64,000 bases of DNA from Allium sativum (taxonomy: Eukaryota > Streptophyta > Magnoliopsida > Asparagales > Amaryllidaceae). The notes beneath the pieces are model-generated. The model was not told where the DNA came from, did no database searches, and saw only the letters and a list, made by a program, of their open reading frames with translations. Position numbers and translations under genes: made by a program. Location of the stretch: contig CM060915.1 of the NCBI GenBank assembly GCA_030737875.1, positions 571,128,577 through 571,192,576 on the forward strand. Direction: 5' to 3'. Each line of letters begins with the position of its first letter. Position 1 is the stretch's first letter. Positions 60,201-64,000 of the stretch are shown piece by piece.

Positions 60201-63200
60201 CGATTTAATTAACTCAAAACTCGATTATCTCATTAACCGATTCCAATTAAATTCTCACTTTAAATTAATTAAAATATAATTAATTTTAAATAATTCCATT
60301 AATTGTTTTCTTTACAAAACAATTATCAAAGTTTAACCACTCGATTCATTCCTTATTCTCATACTTGTAAATCTGATTAACATCAGAATTTATTTTATAA
60401 AATAAATTATTAACAAATCAAAATCTTAAATAAATAAAATATTTATTTATTTCTCTTTAATAACTTTTATTCAAAATAGTATATTCAAAAGTCTATCTCC
60501 AGTTATAAAATCAATTTTATAACTTCATCTCTTTTGACTCACCTGACGGTGAACCAATATCTATAAAACGATTGATTTTATAGGCCATACGCTGCCAAAT
60601 ACTAAACCAATACCGCCCATTGGTTTAAACAAAACAAATTGTTGAATATTCAGTCAATAATCAACAATCACATCAATCATCCCATCAGATCAGTTCATAT
60701 ATGATAATATGAAAATAAATAATACATTTGAGGGATCCGGTTGGGTCCCTCCAACCTGTTCTTCCCTGAAATCACAACGGTTATCTCAAATCAGATCATT
60801 TCAATTTCATTTAACTGAAATAAATAATGACCATTTAACCTCAACCAATCCACAAGCAATTCAAGCAATTTTGGCAAGTTTATTTTATAAACGTGACCAA
60901 CCAAGGTGAGTTACCTTTGCTGGAATCAAACGTTAAAAATAACGATTTGGTAATTTCACTGAAATTAAATGACGGTTTAATTTCATCAGTTAAATCAACA
61001 AATAAATATGTAATTAGCAAACAAGTCAACCATCAGCAAATAGAGCAAACAAAATGAAAACCCAATTTATATAAAATATAAACGGGAAAACTGAGTGAGT
61101 TTAACTCACCTTGTCCTCATTCATCATTGAAAAAGTTTTTTTCCTAATTAAATTAAACTGATGTTTAATTTAATTAAATAAAAACTCTGGTAGTTACCAA
61201 CTTTGATCAACCAACTTCATAGTGAAGCACTTGTCCGTATGGTTCCATTTGTCACTTGTTTCATCCAACCTTGTTACTGTATAACGTAGATATAAATTCA
61301 ATACGGTATTCACAAATTTTAATTAATATTATTAATAACTTAATCCCTATATTTTATTTAATCTAAATTTCTAATTACGTGTCTCAGGACCGATCAGGCA
61401 TGTCTTCAAACTAGGTTAGGCATGATATACGGATTAGGCAATTCCAGACTCATCAGCATAGTATAAATGAATTGGCACGTTTTAAAGGGATAGACTCTTA
61501 AATCTTCTGGCAGTTATATATATAAAGCGAGATTAGGCTTATATATATAGTATTAAAATATAAATCTTTGCAGGGCTCGTTATGGGTATAAATTAGTATT
61601 ATAAATGACTCAACAATCTAGCTATGTTATGGACCAAAACGTGGAGAGGCGTATTGAAAGCAAATTCCTGGCATAAATAGTCAAAACTAATAGAGGATTA
61701 TGCATCCTCCCATGGCCACGTAGTAAACCGATTGTAGGCATATTCGAAAACTCAAGTTAATACAGCTTACGTGAATACAACTTTAAATTAGGCATGTTCG
61801 GCGAATTTATCTCCCAGGTCAGTAATAATATAAATAACAAAATATACCTATATTACTAACCTAACACCGGTACTTTAATTACTAAGCATGTTGATTAGTC
61901 CCATTATTTAAACCCGGATTAGGAAATTGAAACTTTCCCAGGCGTGACTTGCATTGGTATTATCATTCATGCTTAAGTATGCACAGAAAACATTTGGTCA
62001 TATTTGCTCACCCATCACCGTACTGTTCATCTTCTTTGCCCATGCATTTGTTTCCTTTTTATACTCTTCTTTCCCAACGCGAACTGCTGCCATCTTCTTC
62101 TCATTTAGAACCCAATCTCCCCCCTTTCGTACGCATTTTTCTTTTTCTTCTGATTTTTTTTAAAAGACCTGAAGCCTGTAACTTGCTACAGTCCAAAGCC
62201 CACGTCTCAAGAGCCCAGACCCGCACTGCAACCAAAGAGCATCTTACCAAACAAAACGTATGTCCCTGATGAAGCTTTCCTTCCATTCGAATTTTTTTTT
62301 CGGAAGCCAAGGTTCCAGTAGCCCCTTCCACCCCACTCGGCTACCGTCACCTTCACTCAACACCTCCAACGTACAGTACTCTAAGAAAATACGAACTGAC
62401 CCCCTTATCCCCGCTTCACAGCTATTTACTTATTAGCAAAATGGGTTTTGTTTTAAGTTTCAGTTGGTTTCGCTGGGAAGAAATGAACATGGCGATCTTG
62501 CTTATATAGATGAAGGAGCGGATAAAAACAATGTAACATCAAATAACATAGGGTAGGTCTGTGGAGAAAACACTGGGATTGATGGATGGATGGCGAAGGC
62601 ATAGCATAATCTAAATGGAAGGGAAAACAGAGTAGCTATGTATGGCTACAGTGTAATTTCTCTTCAAATGGTAGGGTAGCTGAACTATTTACTATAGCAT
62701 GTGGCCATGAGCTTTCGTTATCTCTAGACCTCTGTTGTGTTGCATATAGAAAAGAAAAAAAGGGTAGGAGGTAGCTGTACAGTTGAAGTGAAAATACAGG
62801 GTCGTGCATGATTTAACAGTTCAAAGCATAGGGCATTTGGGTGGAACCTCGGATGGGAAATACTTTGGAAACTTTGCACTGAAGTAATCAGTAAAATCAA
62901 CCACAAACGACTTCTGTTTACTAATAAAAAAGCTAATCTTGGTGTAAAAAGATATTTCGGATCCAATGGGACAAGTTTCATCGAAATCCGAGGTTGTTTG
63001 AAAAAAAATTCCTTTATAAAACCAGAAATGAACACGCATTTCATTTTTCCACGATCACTAGATAAATCAAATCAACTTGAAACTTTGAAAACCTATAATA
63101 ATTTGTTGATACGAACCCAACGGCACCAGTTTCGTCGCATTCGGAGACTGTTTCTCCGGTAGGCTATTTTTATCGCGCACCGCAATGCCATTTTTAATGC

Positions 63201-63850
63201 CAAATTTGCCGGTCTCTAAAAATAACAAACTATATACCTATCTTGACTCAAATCGACGATACGAACTCAACGGAATTGGTTTCGTGGCCTAATTCGATCG
63301 TCTGCTCAAGTTATACCCAAATATCTCTTTATTAAATTAAATACACACTATAGAGAATGAACGGGCGCTTATGGCTACCGTGGACACATACGACATCGGT
63401 TTTCCATGCCATTTAACACCGTACAATAATTTAACAATACGGTCCCAATGAAACTGATTTCGTCGAAAACTGAGTCTGTTTGCAAAATGACTATTTTAAA
63501 GGCCTATAATTTAATAATGATTTCCACAACGATTATTTCAAACTTTGATTTGGCCATAACTTACAATTTATAATACGAAATCTGAATTTTTATCTTTCAT
63601 ATGAAAATTATCGTCAATACGGTTCCAACGTTTCTTGTTTCACAGAAATCCGACTTATATCGGATCCTGTATACTCAATTGAAGTTCGAAATTCAATATT
63701 ACGAACTGCCGCGCCATTTCGAGCTCGATTTTTATATATATAAATTATAACGTTCAACTTCGTTTTTAATAACGAATTAAATATAAAATTCCATTAATAT
63801 TCCCAGTATAATATTTAAATATTTGACGGCCAAAAACACGGGTTGTTACA
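57269..63850 (-). repeat. Gyp-E2 3' LTR, 6.6 kb
   Basis: Starts TGTAACGACCCAAGG and ends GGGTTGTTACA in window orientation. It aligns with Gyp-E1 over the left 3.9 kb (for example GTCGTTCAAGTTGGGGTATTT at about 59383 and 49662) and over the last 350 bp (CAGAAATCCGACTTATATCG at 63642). The middle (about 61250-63500) differs. ATTGA at 57264-57268 would be the target duplication, but its partner is outside the window. The element's body lies to the right, beyond the window. Confidence 0.8.
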
Positions 63851-64000
63851 TTCTTCCCCCCTTAAAATAATTTCGTCCTCGAAATTGCTAAGGTAAGAAA
63901 GAACATTGTAAACCCATTAATTTTCAAATCCAATTTAGTTTAAATCAAAAATCAATTCAATACTGTAAATAAATATTTTCAAAAATATTGAAAATTTTCT
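63851..64000 (-). mobile_element. Start of the Gyp-E2 internal region (3' end of the element), truncated by the window
   Basis: On the minus strand, TTAAGGGGGGAAGAA at 63851-63865 is the polypurine tract directly against the LTR. TTTCGTCCTCGAAATT follows in the window, as in Gyp-C next to its own polypurine tract. This shows the gypsy element continues to the right. No coding sequence is reached. Confidence 0.75.

Noticed and set aside
61949..62331. Overlapping frames on both strands in Gyp-E2
   Set aside because: They lie in the LTR, overlap each other in several frames and have no recognisable motif.
47525..63850. Gyp-E1 and Gyp-E2 as the two LTRs of one element with 53531-57268 as its interior
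   Set aside because: The interior begins with another LTR-like head, no primer site adjoins Gyp-E2 at 57268, and the polypurine tract and element body of Gyp-E2 are on its other side. A large pol-less element remains a weak alternative because GAAAGAAAA on the minus strand adjoins Gyp-E1.

Overview
The window is nuclear DNA from a flowering plant, probably a eudicot. It is AT-rich and dominated by LTR retrotransposons of the Ty1/copia and Ty3/gypsy types. The only intact host gene I can support is a six-exon GH28 polygalacturonase-like gene at 42653-45486. I see no tRNA, rRNA, CRISPR or prokaryotic signal.

Positions 1349-33292 are a three-level nest. The outer element, called Cop-A here, is an old copia element with LTRs of about 3.26 kb. 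It carries gag remnants and no pol. Its 5' LTR was split by Cop-B (2609-24417), a SIRE/Maximus-like copia element with 1234-bp LTRs, gag, a damaged pol and two accessory reading frames between pol and the 3' LTR. The 5' LTR of Cop-B was in turn split by Gyp-C (3502-15107, minus strand), a chromodomain-bearing gypsy element of the Tekay/Del type with 3227-bp LTRs. Target-site duplications are ATTAG/ATTAA for Cop-A, ACAAT for Cop-B and GAAGT for Gyp-C. LTR divergence, compared by eye, falls from about 10% (Cop-A) to 3 in 1234 (Cop-B) to 1 in 3227 (Gyp-C), which is the order the nesting requires.

Positions 33293-36317 are non-coding DNA with a LINE tail fragment and microsatellites. Positions 36318 to about 42044 hold Cop-D, a decayed Tork-like copia element on the minus strand. 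Its truncated 5' LTR ends about 310 bp upstream of the putative TATA box of the polygalacturonase gene.

Positions 47520-64000 are built from very long gypsy LTRs. There is a probable solo LTR of 6.0 kb (Gyp-E1), a plus-strand LTR-like segment (LTR-F, 53548-57268), and a second 6.6-kb LTR of the E family (Gyp-E2). Gyp-E2 is a 3' LTR whose element continues past the right edge of the window.

Clade names are my reading of domain order, motifs and LTR ends; no database search was possible. Ages use the commonly applied grass rate of 1.3e-8 substitutions per site per year and are only indicative.
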